Part shown: positions 1-7,204 of the stretch, in pieces
Position numbering within the stretch: the first letter of the stretch is position 1
Layout: the number at the start of each line of letters is the position of its first letter
From: Algiphilus aromaticivorans DG1253
GTDB taxonomy: Bacteria; Pseudomonadota; Gammaproteobacteria; Nevskiales; Nevskiaceae
DNA: 64,000 nucleotides
Direction of reading: 5' to 3'
NCBI RefSeq assembly: GCF_000733765.1
Contig: NZ_JPOG01000001.1
Span: forward strand, 2,852,001 to 2,916,000
Translations under genes and position numbers: made by a program
Notes under the pieces: generated by a model
What the model was told of the DNA's origin: nothing
Seen by the model: only the letters and a program-made list of their open reading frames with translations
Databases searched by the model: none

Positions 1-115
1 GGAGTCCGAATACGCCGGATGCGCTGGGATAGATATCCGTACCGCGATAGTCGCCTACAGCCGTAGCACCCCAGGCGGCCAGCGACCCCTGCAGTTGGAA
101 AACAAGGAAGGCCAT
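1..115 (-). CDS. cas5e: Cas5e (CasD), Cascade subunit, 5' part only
   Basis: Only the first 38 codons lie in the window; the gene continues past its left edge. The ATG at 113-115 follows the cas7e stop by 4 nt. The visible N-terminus begins MAFLVFQLQGSLAAWG and continues to an R-x-T-x3-YPSASGVFGL stretch, which is the conserved Cas5e beginning (L-x-G-x-L-x-x-W-G, then R-x-T-x-x-x-P-S-x-S-G-V). In type I-E systems Cas5e caps the 5' handle of the crRNA within Cascade and contacts Cas8e. Order and tight spacing put it in one transcript with cas8e, cse2 and cas7e. The usual next genes (cas6e, cas1, cas2) and the main array would lie beyond the edge and cannot be seen. Confidence 0.9.
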   Translation of the reverse strand, partial: MAFLVFQLQGSLAAWGATAVGDYRGTDIYPSASGVFGL

Positions 116-119
116 GGCT

Positions 120-1238
120 TCAGCACCGCGCGACGAAGTCGACAAGCTCCTGCAGCGACCCCTCGCCACGCTCGACGTTCATGACGCGGTGTTCTTCCGC
201 ACAGCTGCCATAAACCTTGTCGAAATTGTCGCGACGGGTCTCCAGTGCCTGGACCGCGAGATCGAAGGTCCCTTTCTCTTCATTCCCGCGCACCGGCTTA
301 AGGAAGGCCTGTGACAGTGACCGCGGCTGCTGGTCCCCGCACTCCGCCATGACATAGCTCGCATAGGCGCGGGAGGCATAGCTGTTCTGCATGCCGGTCG
401 GCGAGATCTTGGTGACGGCGTGGAGCAAGGCTTGTAGCGCTTTCTCGGTGAGCGCATCGTCGCCATCCAGGTTTTCCGCCAGAAGCTCGCGATTGATGCA
501 CAGATAGAGGTAGAAGACGCCGGCACCATAGCCCCGCTCGCCAATATGACCGGCCCCCTTGTCCTCCAGCCCCTCGTTGAGGTCATCCACGGCGCTGAAG
601 TAATCATCCTCCACCGCGCTCTTGTGGACGGTGAAGGCGTGTGCCACCTGCACCGCAGCGTCCATGTTGTGAGATGGCTCATCAGCCAGCATGCGGCCGA
701 ACATGGCGATGTCGACGGCGTGCTGCGGCCGGCGCAGGAGCTTCAGCTCATCATCGCTTGGCGCACTGCCACGCCCGGCGCAGGATTTCACGAGCGCGTC
801 GATCGCATCGCGCTCGCCCGGGCTGACATGGGCGAGCTGCTCGATCTCGAGATCGTTCTGTGGATTCTCCTTGGACTCCTTCTTGCGCTTGCCGAAGCGT
901 TCGGCAATCTTTTGCGCCCAGGCATGCGCATCCTTTTCCGATACGCCACGCTCCACGAGCGCCTCGTAGACGCGGATGCCCGCTTCTTTGGTGCGTGTGC
1001 CCAGCACGGTGGACACCTTGCCCCAGCGAACCACCGGCTCGCCCGCCGGATATGCCGATGCACCAAGCGCCTCACCGAAGACCTCTGAGGTGCGCCAGGC
1101 GCGCTTCAGGCTCTGGGAAGAAATGCGCAGACGCAATGCATCGCCGACCAGGGCGGTCTTCGGCCGACCGGTATCGTCGCGGTTGAGATTGGATGGCGGG
1201 TATTGCGTAAGGATATGCAACTGAATAAAGCGAGACAT
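120..1238 (-). CDS. cas7e: Cas7e (Cse4/CasC), Cascade backbone subunit
   Basis: The 372-residue product starts SRFIQLHILTQYPPSNLNRD and continues with a GRPKTALVG segment, the typical Cas7e/Cse4 N-terminus, and its length is normal for the family. Six copies of this RRM-fold protein coat the crRNA spacer in Cascade. Each thumb flips out one base every six nucleotides, which is why crRNA positions 6, 12, 18 and so on do not contribute to target recognition; this matters for the regulatory guide found upstream at 3633-3721. The ATG follows a GGGAGAAG ribosome site. It lies 51 bp downstream of cse2 and 4 bp upstream of cas5e in the same operon. Confidence 0.96.
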   Translation of the reverse strand: MSRFIQLHILTQYPPSNLNRDDTGRPKTALVGDALRLRISSQSLKRAWRTSEVFGEALGASAYPAGEPVVRWGKVSTVLGTRTKEAGIRVYEALVERGVSEKDAHAWAQKIAERFGKRKKESKENPQNDLEIEQLAHVSPGERDAIDALVKSCAGRGSAPSDDELKLLRRPQHAVDIAMFGRMLADEPSHNMDAAVQVAHAFTVHKSAVEDDYFSAVDDLNEGLEDKGAGHIGERGYGAGVFYLYLCINRELLAENLDGDDALTEKALQALLHAVTKISPTGMQNSYASRAYASYVMAECGDQQPRSLSQAFLKPVRGNEEKGTFDLAVQALETRRDNFDKVYGSCAEEHRVMNVERGEGSLQELVDFVARC

Positions 1239-1289
1239 GAGGACTTCTCCCTTGATGGCATCGAATGGGATCGAATGGCGGAAGCCGAG

Positions 1290-1784
1290 CTACTCGGGCC
1301 AGTGGTAGCCGTAGGCCCAGGCCTTCCTGACGCCATCTCCCCAGAACAGAAGATCGTGGGCGAGGGCGATGACGTTCATCTTGTGATCAGTAAGCGGCAG
1401 GGCTCGACGCAGGCCGATGAAAAGGCTGTCGATATCCGGTGATTCCAGCAAGCGGACGAAGCGCAGCTTGCTGACGGCGGGTTGGTCATCACCGGCTGCA
1501 CGCACGCTGAGGCGTTCGGGGACGCTGTCTCCGGGGCTATCGAATTTGACATGCGCAAGCAAACCGACTGCCGCCGCCAGCCGATCTCGCGAATGCACTG
1601 AACCGAATGACTCGTCGTAGTCCAGCAGACGGCGATAGCAGCGCTGATAGGGTGCGCTGATGCTGACCGCAGTGATGTCTGGCGCGCGCCGGAGAATCGC
1701 GCGATCCGCACGCCTATCGTCCAGCTCCTGCCACCATTCGAGTAGCGCCGCTCCGGCACCGTATTCACGCTTGAGACTTTTCAT
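1290..1784 (-). CDS. cse2: Cse2 (CasB), Cascade small subunit
   Basis: The ATG at 1784 gives a 164-residue, charged, mostly helical protein with the Cse2 pattern: LLEWWQELDDRRADRAILRR near the start, then YQRCYRRLLDY, and a C-terminal LFWGDGVRKAWAYGYHW. The open frame extends further upstream, but that part overlaps the end of cas8e and reads like non-coding sequence. The chosen ATG has a GGGGAAGGG ribosome site 10 bp past the cas8e stop. Two Cse2 copies form the belly of Cascade and stabilise the R-loop on the displaced strand. Position between cas8e and cas7e is the standard I-E order. Confidence 0.94.
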   Translation of the reverse strand: MKSLKREYGAGAALLEWWQELDDRRADRAILRRAPDITAVSISAPYQRCYRRLLDYDESFGSVHSRDRLAAAVGLLAHVKFDSPGDSVPERLSVRAAGDDQPAVSKLRFVRLLESPDIDSLFIGLRRALPLTDHKMNVIALAHDLLFWGDGVRKAWAYGYHWPE

Positions 1785-1794
1785 CCCTTCCCCC

Positions 1795-3429
1795 TCAGGC
1801 CGATGCGGACTCATGTTCTTGATAGGGGGCCTTGTCAGGCCCGGCGTCATTCTTCGGCAGCGCCAGGGCATCGCGCAGCTTGCGCCCATGAAGGCTCTGA
1901 CGAAGACGTCGGTACGCGGCCGCCACGCGTTGTGGGTGCTGGCGCTCGACAGCACCCGCGCCGACAAAGCACTCATCGAACAGCGATGTGGCGGCATGCA
2001 CCAGCGCCTGATGGAGTCGCCGCTTTAGAGCACCCGAATCGGCTTCCTTAGCCTGCCGCTCCGCCGTGATGACCGCCTGCAGGACGCCGTAGAAGCTGGC
2101 TTCGGTGGCCGACCAGAAGCTGGCATCGACCACACTGAGATCGCCACGCGCCTCGTGACCGAACCAGGCTTCCTTCACCGCGGTGCGCAGAAAATAGGCG
2201 GCCAGCTCGGCGCCGGACAGCCAATGCGAGACTTCGTTCTGAATGCGCTTGAGCGCGCCGGCTTCGCATTCGAGCAGGCCGTAAAGCGGCAGGGTGCTGT
2301 CGTACCAGCAACGCGCCTTCATGTTGTCCATGTCGAACCCGAAGGCACGCAGATGCAGCGGCGCGTGTCCAAGGGCCCGCGCCCGGCCCGACTCGAGCTG
2401 CGCACCGACGACCCTTGCCGCGCGCTGCCGCTTCTTCTCATCCTCGGTCCCCAGCACCCAGGCCAGCCAGTGGCGATACCCGAGCCCACCCGGCTGCGGG
2501 TGCATGGGCAGCCATCCCTCCTTGCTCTCGTAGTAGGGGGAAAGCGGATGCTCCCACGGGCCCTTGTAATTTAGCCCGTAGTTCTTCGTCACATACTGCG
2601 TAATGCACTGCTCCGACGAGCGCCCGCACACATCACAGTCACCGTGCTCCACTGCCGAAAAGTCGAGCCGAATGCGCCGCGGCATAGCCCAAAAGACGTG
2701 GGCAGGATGCACATCGATGGGTGCCAACGCGCCCCCATCCTTCTGCAGACTGGTCTGCGCGCTCATCCAGGGGAAGGTATAGAAGGACTCCGTCTTTTCC
2801 GGGTTTCCACCAGCCTCCAGAAAACGCGAGCGCTCCTGCACATTCAGCCAGAGGTCGTGCCACAGACTGCGCGCGGGCTGGCAAACCACCAGGGTCGTCA
2901 GCGGTCCGCCTCCGCGAAGCCCGGTGCGGTGCCCCGCCCCACCCGACGGTGCATTGATCTGTAGCGTGAGCAACGCGGCCGCAGCACAGCAAGGACACAT
3001 GCCGGCAATCTGCCCGCGCTTGATGAAATGATCTCCATTGTCCTTCAGCGTCTTTCCGCCGGGCGCTTCGATCAACAGGGCCGCAATATCGTTGACCGTG
3101 CCTTGATCCGTTGTCAGCGTGCGATCCTGCATGAAGCGCGCGGCGTCGCCATCGAGCTCGAACGCCGCCTGCACGGGAGCGAACCAACTCTGCAGCGTGT
3201 CTGCATCCGGCGGCTCGCGAAAGCGCTTCGCCCAGTCGCGCGACGTCTCGATTGGCGCCGTCGTCTGCAGCAAGCCGATCGCGAACTGGAGAAGCGCCGC
3301 ATTGAAATCCGCGCGTGGCGCATCAAAGCTGGCGACATCCGGATCGGCCAATTGGGCCGGACTGACCCAGTCGCGCGCACCGGACGAGCTGCGTTGCACC
3401 GGTAGCCATCTGTCAGAAAGCAAATTCAC
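1795..3429 (-). CDS. cas8e: Cas8e (Cse1/CasA), Cascade large subunit
   Basis: About 544 residues, a normal Cas8e length. The start is read as GTG at 3427-3429 because it yields MNLLSDRWLPV, the usual family N-terminus, and sits about 6 nt after a perfect Shine-Dalgarno GGAGGTGAT; a TTG one codon earlier is possible. Cas8e recognises the PAM, opens the target DNA and recruits Cas3. This is the first gene of the Cascade transcript (cas8e, cse2, cas7e, cas5e). Its leader is long, with a consensus -35 TTGACA at 3584-3589 on this strand. That -35 overlaps the PAM of a site matched by the mini-CRISPR guide upstream, so expression is probably self-limited by Cascade. Confidence 0.95.
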   Translation of the reverse strand: MNLLSDRWLPVQRSSSGARDWVSPAQLADPDVASFDAPRADFNAALLQFAIGLLQTTAPIETSRDWAKRFREPPDADTLQSWFAPVQAAFELDGDAARFMQDRTLTTDQGTVNDIAALLIEAPGGKTLKDNGDHFIKRGQIAGMCPCCAAAALLTLQINAPSGGAGHRTGLRGGGPLTTLVVCQPARSLWHDLWLNVQERSRFLEAGGNPEKTESFYTFPWMSAQTSLQKDGGALAPIDVHPAHVFWAMPRRIRLDFSAVEHGDCDVCGRSSEQCITQYVTKNYGLNYKGPWEHPLSPYYESKEGWLPMHPQPGGLGYRHWLAWVLGTEDEKKRQRAARVVGAQLESGRARALGHAPLHLRAFGFDMDNMKARCWYDSTLPLYGLLECEAGALKRIQNEVSHWLSGAELAAYFLRTAVKEAWFGHEARGDLSVVDASFWSATEASFYGVLQAVITAERQAKEADSGALKRRLHQALVHAATSLFDECFVGAGAVERQHPQRVAAAYRRLRQSLHGRKLRDALALPKNDAGPDKAPYQEHESASA

Positions 3430-3583
3430 CAATCACCTCCATCCGGGATTAGACGACTGGGCGGGGGTGGAAGCCGCCGCACCCTTCCGTTTCTCAACGG
3501 CCAACGGACTTTTGGAAGGCCCGCAGTTGCCGAAAGGCGTGAAGAGCTGTCGAGCAGGTAACTTACCCCTATTTCATATCTAG

Positions 3584-3589
3584 TGTCAA
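3584..3589 (-). promoter_or_regulatory. Predicted -35 box of the cas8e operon promoter
   Basis: The minus strand carries a perfect TTGACA here. Eighteen nucleotides downstream is TAAGTT (3560-3565), a poor -10 with three of six consensus bases, so the -10 assignment is tentative. A start near 3553 would leave a leader of roughly 120 nt before the cas8e GTG. The box abuts the AAG PAM (3589-3591) and Cascade target described separately. A bound complex would occlude RNA polymerase. Confidence 0.5.
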
Positions 3590-3623
3590 AGTGGAAAGGT
3601 TCTCTGATATTATCCGACTTCGT
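3589..3623 (+). promoter_or_regulatory. Predicted Cascade operator: AAG PAM plus partial protospacer for the mini-CRISPR guide
   Basis: AAG at 3589-3591 is a canonical I-E PAM. The following bases, TGGAAAGGTTCTCTG (3592-3606), match spacer nucleotides 1-15 of the mini-CRISPR (TGGAATGGTTCGCTG) except at positions 6 and 12, the bases Cas7e flips out. Beyond nt 15 pairing is essentially lost. From what is known of type I-E, seed-plus-PAM pairing of this kind supports Cascade binding but not full R-loop formation or Cas3 cutting, which suits repression. The 32-bp footprint covers the extended -10 of the guide promoter and touches the cas8e -35. Function is inferred; the match is read directly. 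Confidence 0.8.
3605..3613 (+). promoter_or_regulatory. Extended -10 promoter for the mini-CRISPR RNA
   Basis: TGATATTAT is an extended -10 element (TG at 3605-3606, one base, then TATTAT with five of six consensus bases). No good -35 lies 16-18 bp upstream, as is usual for extended -10 promoters. Transcription would begin near 3620, about 13 nt before the first degenerate repeat. The element lies inside the Cascade operator at 3589-3623, so guide synthesis would be self-limiting. Confidence 0.55.
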
Positions 3624-3632
3624 CAGCAAACC

Positions 3633-3721
3633 GCGTTCCCCTGCGACAGGGGATGAACCGTGGAATGGTTCGCTGCCTGCCATGGAATGGCCTAGTTCCC
3701 CGCATGCGCGGGGATGTAAGG
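3633..3721 (+). CRISPR. Mini-CRISPR with two degenerate type I-E repeats and one 32-bp spacer (CreR-like)
   Basis: Repeat 1 (3633-3660, 28 nt) carries GTTCCCCTGCGACAGGGG followed by ATGAACCG. Repeat 2 (3693-3721, 29 nt) carries GTTCCCCGCATGCGCGGGG followed by the degenerate ATGTAAGG. Both resemble the common I-E repeat with CCCCGC/GCGGGG stem and ATGAACCG 3' end. The spacer (3661-3692) is exactly 32 bp, the I-E standard. Repeat 1 lacks one loop base, but both keep a perfect 6-bp stem. It lies between cas3 and cas8e, transcribed opposite to them. Cas-regulating guides of the CreR/CreA type have this layout: pseudo-repeats flanking one spacer with partial complementarity to a nearby cas promoter. 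Confidence 0.85.
3653..3713 (+). ncRNA. Predicted mature regulatory guide RNA (CreR-like, 61 nt)
   Basis: If Cas6e cuts each repeat after nt 21 at the base of its hairpin, the product is an 8-nt handle ATGAACCG (3653-3660, intact in repeat 1), the 32-nt spacer (3661-3692) and the first 21 nt of repeat 2 with its hairpin (3693-3713): a standard 61-nt I-E crRNA. The two degenerate regions, the loop of repeat 1 and the last bases of repeat 2, fall outside this product or are tolerated. The spacer begins TGGAATGGTTCGCTG and pairs with the operator at 3592-3606. Processing and function are inferred. Confidence 0.7.
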
Positions 3722-3746
3722 AGCCGGGGCTCACGACCCCGGCTCC
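3720..3746. terminator. GC-rich hairpin between the mini-CRISPR and cas3, possible terminator on both strands
   Basis: GGAGCCGGGG (3720-3729) pairs perfectly with CCCCGGCTCC (3737-3746) across a 7-nt loop. On the plus strand it directly follows repeat 2 and would end the guide RNA, although the downstream tract is only weakly T-rich. On the minus strand it encodes the last cas3 codons, and the cas3 stop codon (3731-3733) lies in the loop, so the same hairpin could end cas3 mRNA and separate cas3 from cas8e. Confidence 0.5.
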
Positions 3747-6532
3747 ACTTCATTCAAGCCAGTGAAGCTGCTGTAAAGCCATGTTCGATGACTTTCGCGC
3801 CCACGCCCCGTTATTCCAACTGCTTCCGCAACCCAGCCATCCTCGCGCTCTTCCAGCGGAAGCACGACGCTCCATCGCCCCTTGTCCGGCAGCTCTTCCA
3901 GAAGCGCCTCCAGCGCCCGCTTGCGCTCGGGATCGTTCGGCTCCGGGGTGCTGGCAATCAGACGCTCGGCCACGCGCAGGCTGCTGTAAGCCCAGGCGTG
4001 GCGCCGCGGGAAGTTGCCTTCCGCCCAGGGGATGAAGCGGCCGTCCGACCATCGCACCAGCACGACGGTATTGCTTGCCTCGCCCAGACGGGAGGGCGTC
4101 TTCGCCTCATCCCACCAATCAATCCCGCCACGGGCATACCCTCTTTCAAGCTTCACGGTGTTCTGCTGCGCCTGTGAGGCATCTGCAGAAACAGCCCCGG
4201 CGACCTTAAGCGCCTGGGCAGCCAGACCTTCCGGCAGTGCATCGTCATCCGCTCCGAAGACATCCTCGATAAAGCGCCGCGCATCCTCCGGCATCGTCAT
4301 ATGCCCCTGCCGCAAACGCTGAGCGGTGCGCCACAGATGACCATGGTGGGGATAGACCAGTGCCGATTTTGGGAAGGCCTCCTTGAACCAGTCTTCGCCT
4401 GGTTCCTCGTGCCATTCCGGTCCGTGCACCCACAAGCAGGGAACGCCGCGTTGATCATGGGCGGCTGCATCCAACAAGCGACGGCCGTGCGCATCGCGGA
4501 CATGGCGATGCATGCGACCAGCGCGTTGGATGATGCGATCAATGGGTGCCAGATCGCTGATCAGCAGGTCCCAGTCGGCGTCCAGGCTCTGCTCCGCGAC
4601 CTGCGTGGCGATCACCACGCGACCGGCGCGTTCCGACGTGCCGCTGTCCTTTCCGAAATTGTCGAGAATCTGCTGCTCGATCGCCAGGCGATCCTGCAAA
4701 GCGAAGCGGGCGTGGAAGAGCGTGACGGCGCTCTCCGGCACATACGCAGTGACCAGCGCTTGGGCTTCCAACGCATCGGCTACGGTGTTTCGTATCCAAC
4801 ACACGCAACGCCCCATTGCTACCGCCTCTCGAATCGCGTCAACGACCGCTTCCCGGCGCGGCTCGTAGCGCACATCGATACGACGACGCACAACGTCCCG
4901 GGTCGCCACCGCAGCTTCTTCCAGCAAAGCCGGCGCAACCCCCACCCAGGACGTCACCAATGGATAAGCATCGGAGTCGCCAAGCGGCGCGACCGACTCC
5001 CTGCCACGGGCGAAAGCCTTGAGCAGGGCCTGCTTCATGCGTCTGGGCATCGTTGCGGACAACAGGATGACACTGCCCCCGACACGCGCGTGAAACTCCA
5101 GAAGGGTTTCCAGCACCCGCTGCATGTAGGCGTCGCAGGCATGCACCTCGTCGACGATCAAGACCTTGCGGAACAGCCCGAGCAGGCGCAGTGACTGATG
5201 GCGGCTGTGCAACACGGCCAGCAGGGCCTGATCAATCGTCCCCACGCCGGCAGATGCAAGAAGCGCCCGCTTGTTGTGATCCGCGAGCCACGCTGTGCAG
5301 CGGGCGGACGCGGTTTGATCCTTCTCGTCACGATCGGGTCCACCCGGATCATTGGGCAGCACGGTGCCAGCGAAGGCCTCTACGAGATTGCGCTGACCGT
5401 GGGCGAGAACCAGGCTCGGGCGCCCGGCGAATAGCGTGCGGTAGACCTCCGCGATTCGCCCGTACATCGCATTGGCCGTGGCCATCGTGGGCAGACCGAT
5501 GAAGAAGCCATCCGCCTCGCCCGCGGCCATGAGACGGTAGGCAAGCATCACGGCGGCCTCGGTCTTCCCTGCCCCGGTGACATCTTCGAGCATGTGGATC
5601 TGCGGCCCTTCGGCAAGCTCAACCGACATGGCCCAGTGCTGCAGCGGCGAGGGCATATCGATGCCAGGGAACAATTCGCTGAAAGAGCGCCCTGCCCGAG
5701 CAGCCTCCGGCAGAACGCCGGCCGAGTCCAGGGCCAGCTTCGCTCGATCCTGGGCACAGGACCAGTATTCATCCAGCGGACACGCGTCGTCGCAGTAGGG
5801 GAAGAAGTCGGTGTTCGAGCCCAGCCAATCCGACAGCACGGCAATACCGGCGACCCACCAGCTCACGGCACGGCTGACTTGCTCGAAGCCGTCGGGATCG
5901 GCTGCCGTCACGGCCTCAACGACGGAGGGAACGAGGAAGCGCTCGCGAGCCGCTTCCACGAATGCAAAGACCGCCTCAAGGTCATCGTGCCGGTCGAAAT
6001 GCGATTCCCAGCTCTCGTGCGTATCACGCGGCGGCTGGCCGTGATGACCGGTGACGGCACGCGCCCAGGCATCGCAACCATCCAGTAGATCAATGCTCCT
6101 GGAGCCGAACCACCCCTCAGCCTCGATGCGGCTTGCGAGCGGCTCTTTCCAGAATAGAAAGCCGAGCGTGTCGTGCCGGGTCCCGTAAACTTTCGCGGCA
6201 TTCGGCTCCCGCTTCCGCAACGTCAGGAACAGTTCCGGCTTCTGCGACTGGAAGGCCTCCGAGAATTTCCCCAAATCGTGAACCGCAAGCCAGAACGCCA
6301 GCCAGTTCTCCACAGTATTCGCATTCCATCCGAGCGCCTGTTCCAGGAGTTCTCGAACACTTCGAGCACGCCGCAAGTACTCCACCCCCACGGCGGCTAC
6401 ATCAAGGCTGTGGAATGGCAGCGGGTGGAACTGAGCGCCCTCATCGCCGTCAGGCCTCGCTTTCCCCCAGTAGCGGTAGAAGCCGGGAGACTCCTTGCTG
6501 ATGTCGGCTTTTCCGGATTCCGCTTGTCTCAT
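3731..6532 (-). CDS. cas3: Cas3, HD nuclease-helicase of type I-E CRISPR
   Basis: The product is 933 residues from the ATG at 6532, which follows GGGAGGGG; a GTG 16 codons earlier (6580) is the alternative. The N-terminal HD nuclease shows HPLPFHSLD (about 36-44), a VHDLGKF HD motif and TGHHGQPP. The SF2 helicase part shows TGAGKTE (Walker A, about 317), DEVH (about 460), SATMP (about 492) and QRAGRMHRH (motif VI, about 670), followed by the Cas3 C-terminal domain. All catalytic motifs look intact, so the system is probably competent. Cascade recruits Cas3 to unwind and degrade target DNA. It is the upstream gene of the locus, separated from cas8e by the mini-CRISPR. Confidence 0.97.
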   Translation of the reverse strand: MRQAESGKADISKESPGFYRYWGKARPDGDEGAQFHPLPFHSLDVAAVGVEYLRRARSVRELLEQALGWNANTVENWLAFWLAVHDLGKFSEAFQSQKPELFLTLRKREPNAAKVYGTRHDTLGFLFWKEPLASRIEAEGWFGSRSIDLLDGCDAWARAVTGHHGQPPRDTHESWESHFDRHDDLEAVFAFVEAARERFLVPSVVEAVTAADPDGFEQVSRAVSWWVAGIAVLSDWLGSNTDFFPYCDDACPLDEYWSCAQDRAKLALDSAGVLPEAARAGRSFSELFPGIDMPSPLQHWAMSVELAEGPQIHMLEDVTGAGKTEAAVMLAYRLMAAGEADGFFIGLPTMATANAMYGRIAEVYRTLFAGRPSLVLAHGQRNLVEAFAGTVLPNDPGGPDRDEKDQTASARCTAWLADHNKRALLASAGVGTIDQALLAVLHSRHQSLRLLGLFRKVLIVDEVHACDAYMQRVLETLLEFHARVGGSVILLSATMPRRMKQALLKAFARGRESVAPLGDSDAYPLVTSWVGVAPALLEEAAVATRDVVRRRIDVRYEPRREAVVDAIREAVAMGRCVCWIRNTVADALEAQALVTAYVPESAVTLFHARFALQDRLAIEQQILDNFGKDSGTSERAGRVVIATQVAEQSLDADWDLLISDLAPIDRIIQRAGRMHRHVRDAHGRRLLDAAAHDQRGVPCLWVHGPEWHEEPGEDWFKEAFPKSALVYPHHGHLWRTAQRLRQGHMTMPEDARRFIEDVFGADDDALPEGLAAQALKVAGAVSADASQAQQNTVKLERGYARGGIDWWDEAKTPSRLGEASNTVVLVRWSDGRFIPWAEGNFPRRHAWAYSSLRVAERLIASTPEPNDPERKRALEALLEELPDKGRWSVVLPLEEREDGWVAEAVGITGRGRESHRTWLYSSFTGLNEVEPGS

Positions 6533-6745
6533 GGCCCCTCCCGCTGATTCCGCTTGTCGCGGGCACACAGACTGAGGCACGTCACCCGTGCTCGATATAT
6601 GGATTCGCCCGCGAAAGCGCTCCTGTCACTGCCACCCTACCGGCAAAGAGGCTCATGAGGTGAGCCTGGAACGCAGGTTCTCGCCGCAACCTCCAAGGCC
6701 CCATCGATCAAGATTCGGGGCCTCCCAATCCCACGGCCTAGAAGA

Positions 6746-7204
6746 TCAGGTGCTCGAGGCTTCTTCCATGGACAGCAGCAGATGGACCCGCCCGGTCGCT
6801 GTGAGCTTGTCGCGGTCTTCGCCCTGCCAGCAGTCGACGCGCACGGCGGCAATGCGACGGCCCTGGCGCAGGACTTGGCAGGCGGCGTGCAGCGGCTCGA
6901 GGCGGGCGGAGCGGAGGTAGTCCAGCGAGAAGTCGATGGGCTTGGGGAAGCGGTCCTGGGCTTCGTCGACGAGCACGGTCACCAGCGCGGCGGCCTCCAT
7001 GAGCGCGGCCACTGCGCCGCCGTGGATGGCCGGCAGGCGCTTGTTGCCGATATGGTTGTCGCGCGGTGGCAGCGTGTAGATGGGGCCGTCGGCACCCGTT
7101 TCGGCGGCGATGCCGAGATGCGCCGTGTAGGGGATCACGTCGAGCATGCCCTGGTAATCGCGCTCGCGGCGAAGCCGCTCCAGCCCCTTGCTCGTCTGGC
7201 TCAT
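6746..7204 (-). CDS. PaaI-type hotdog thioesterase (second of a pair)
   Basis: The ATG at 7204 overlaps the stop of the preceding thioesterase gene (ATGA), so the pair is translationally coupled. The 152-residue protein has the PaaI/YbgC hotdog pattern: HLGIAAE early, then NKRLPAIHGGAVAALMEAAA, where the HGG turn and the following helix form the core, and an FSLDYLRSAR strand. Proteins of this family hydrolyse acyl-CoA thioesters; the substrate cannot be read from sequence. Tandem PaaI-like genes often form heteromers or arise by duplication. It ends about 210 bp upstream of cas3 and is probably not functionally linked to CRISPR. Confidence 0.82.
   Translation of the reverse strand: MSQTSKGLERLRRERDYQGMLDVIPYTAHLGIAAETGADGPIYTLPPRDNHIGNKRLPAIHGGAVAALMEAAALVTVLVDEAQDRFPKPIDFSLDYLRSARLEPLHAACQVLRQGRRIAAVRVDCWQGEDRDKLTATGRVHLLLSMEEASST

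Noticed and set aside
6408-6420. A second TGGAATGG in the cas3 coding region that matches the first 8 nt of the mini-CRISPR spacer.
   Set aside because: The flanking bases are CTG, not an AAG-type PAM, and identity ends after 8 nt. It encodes the conserved HD-domain segment of Cas3, so chance is the simpler explanation.
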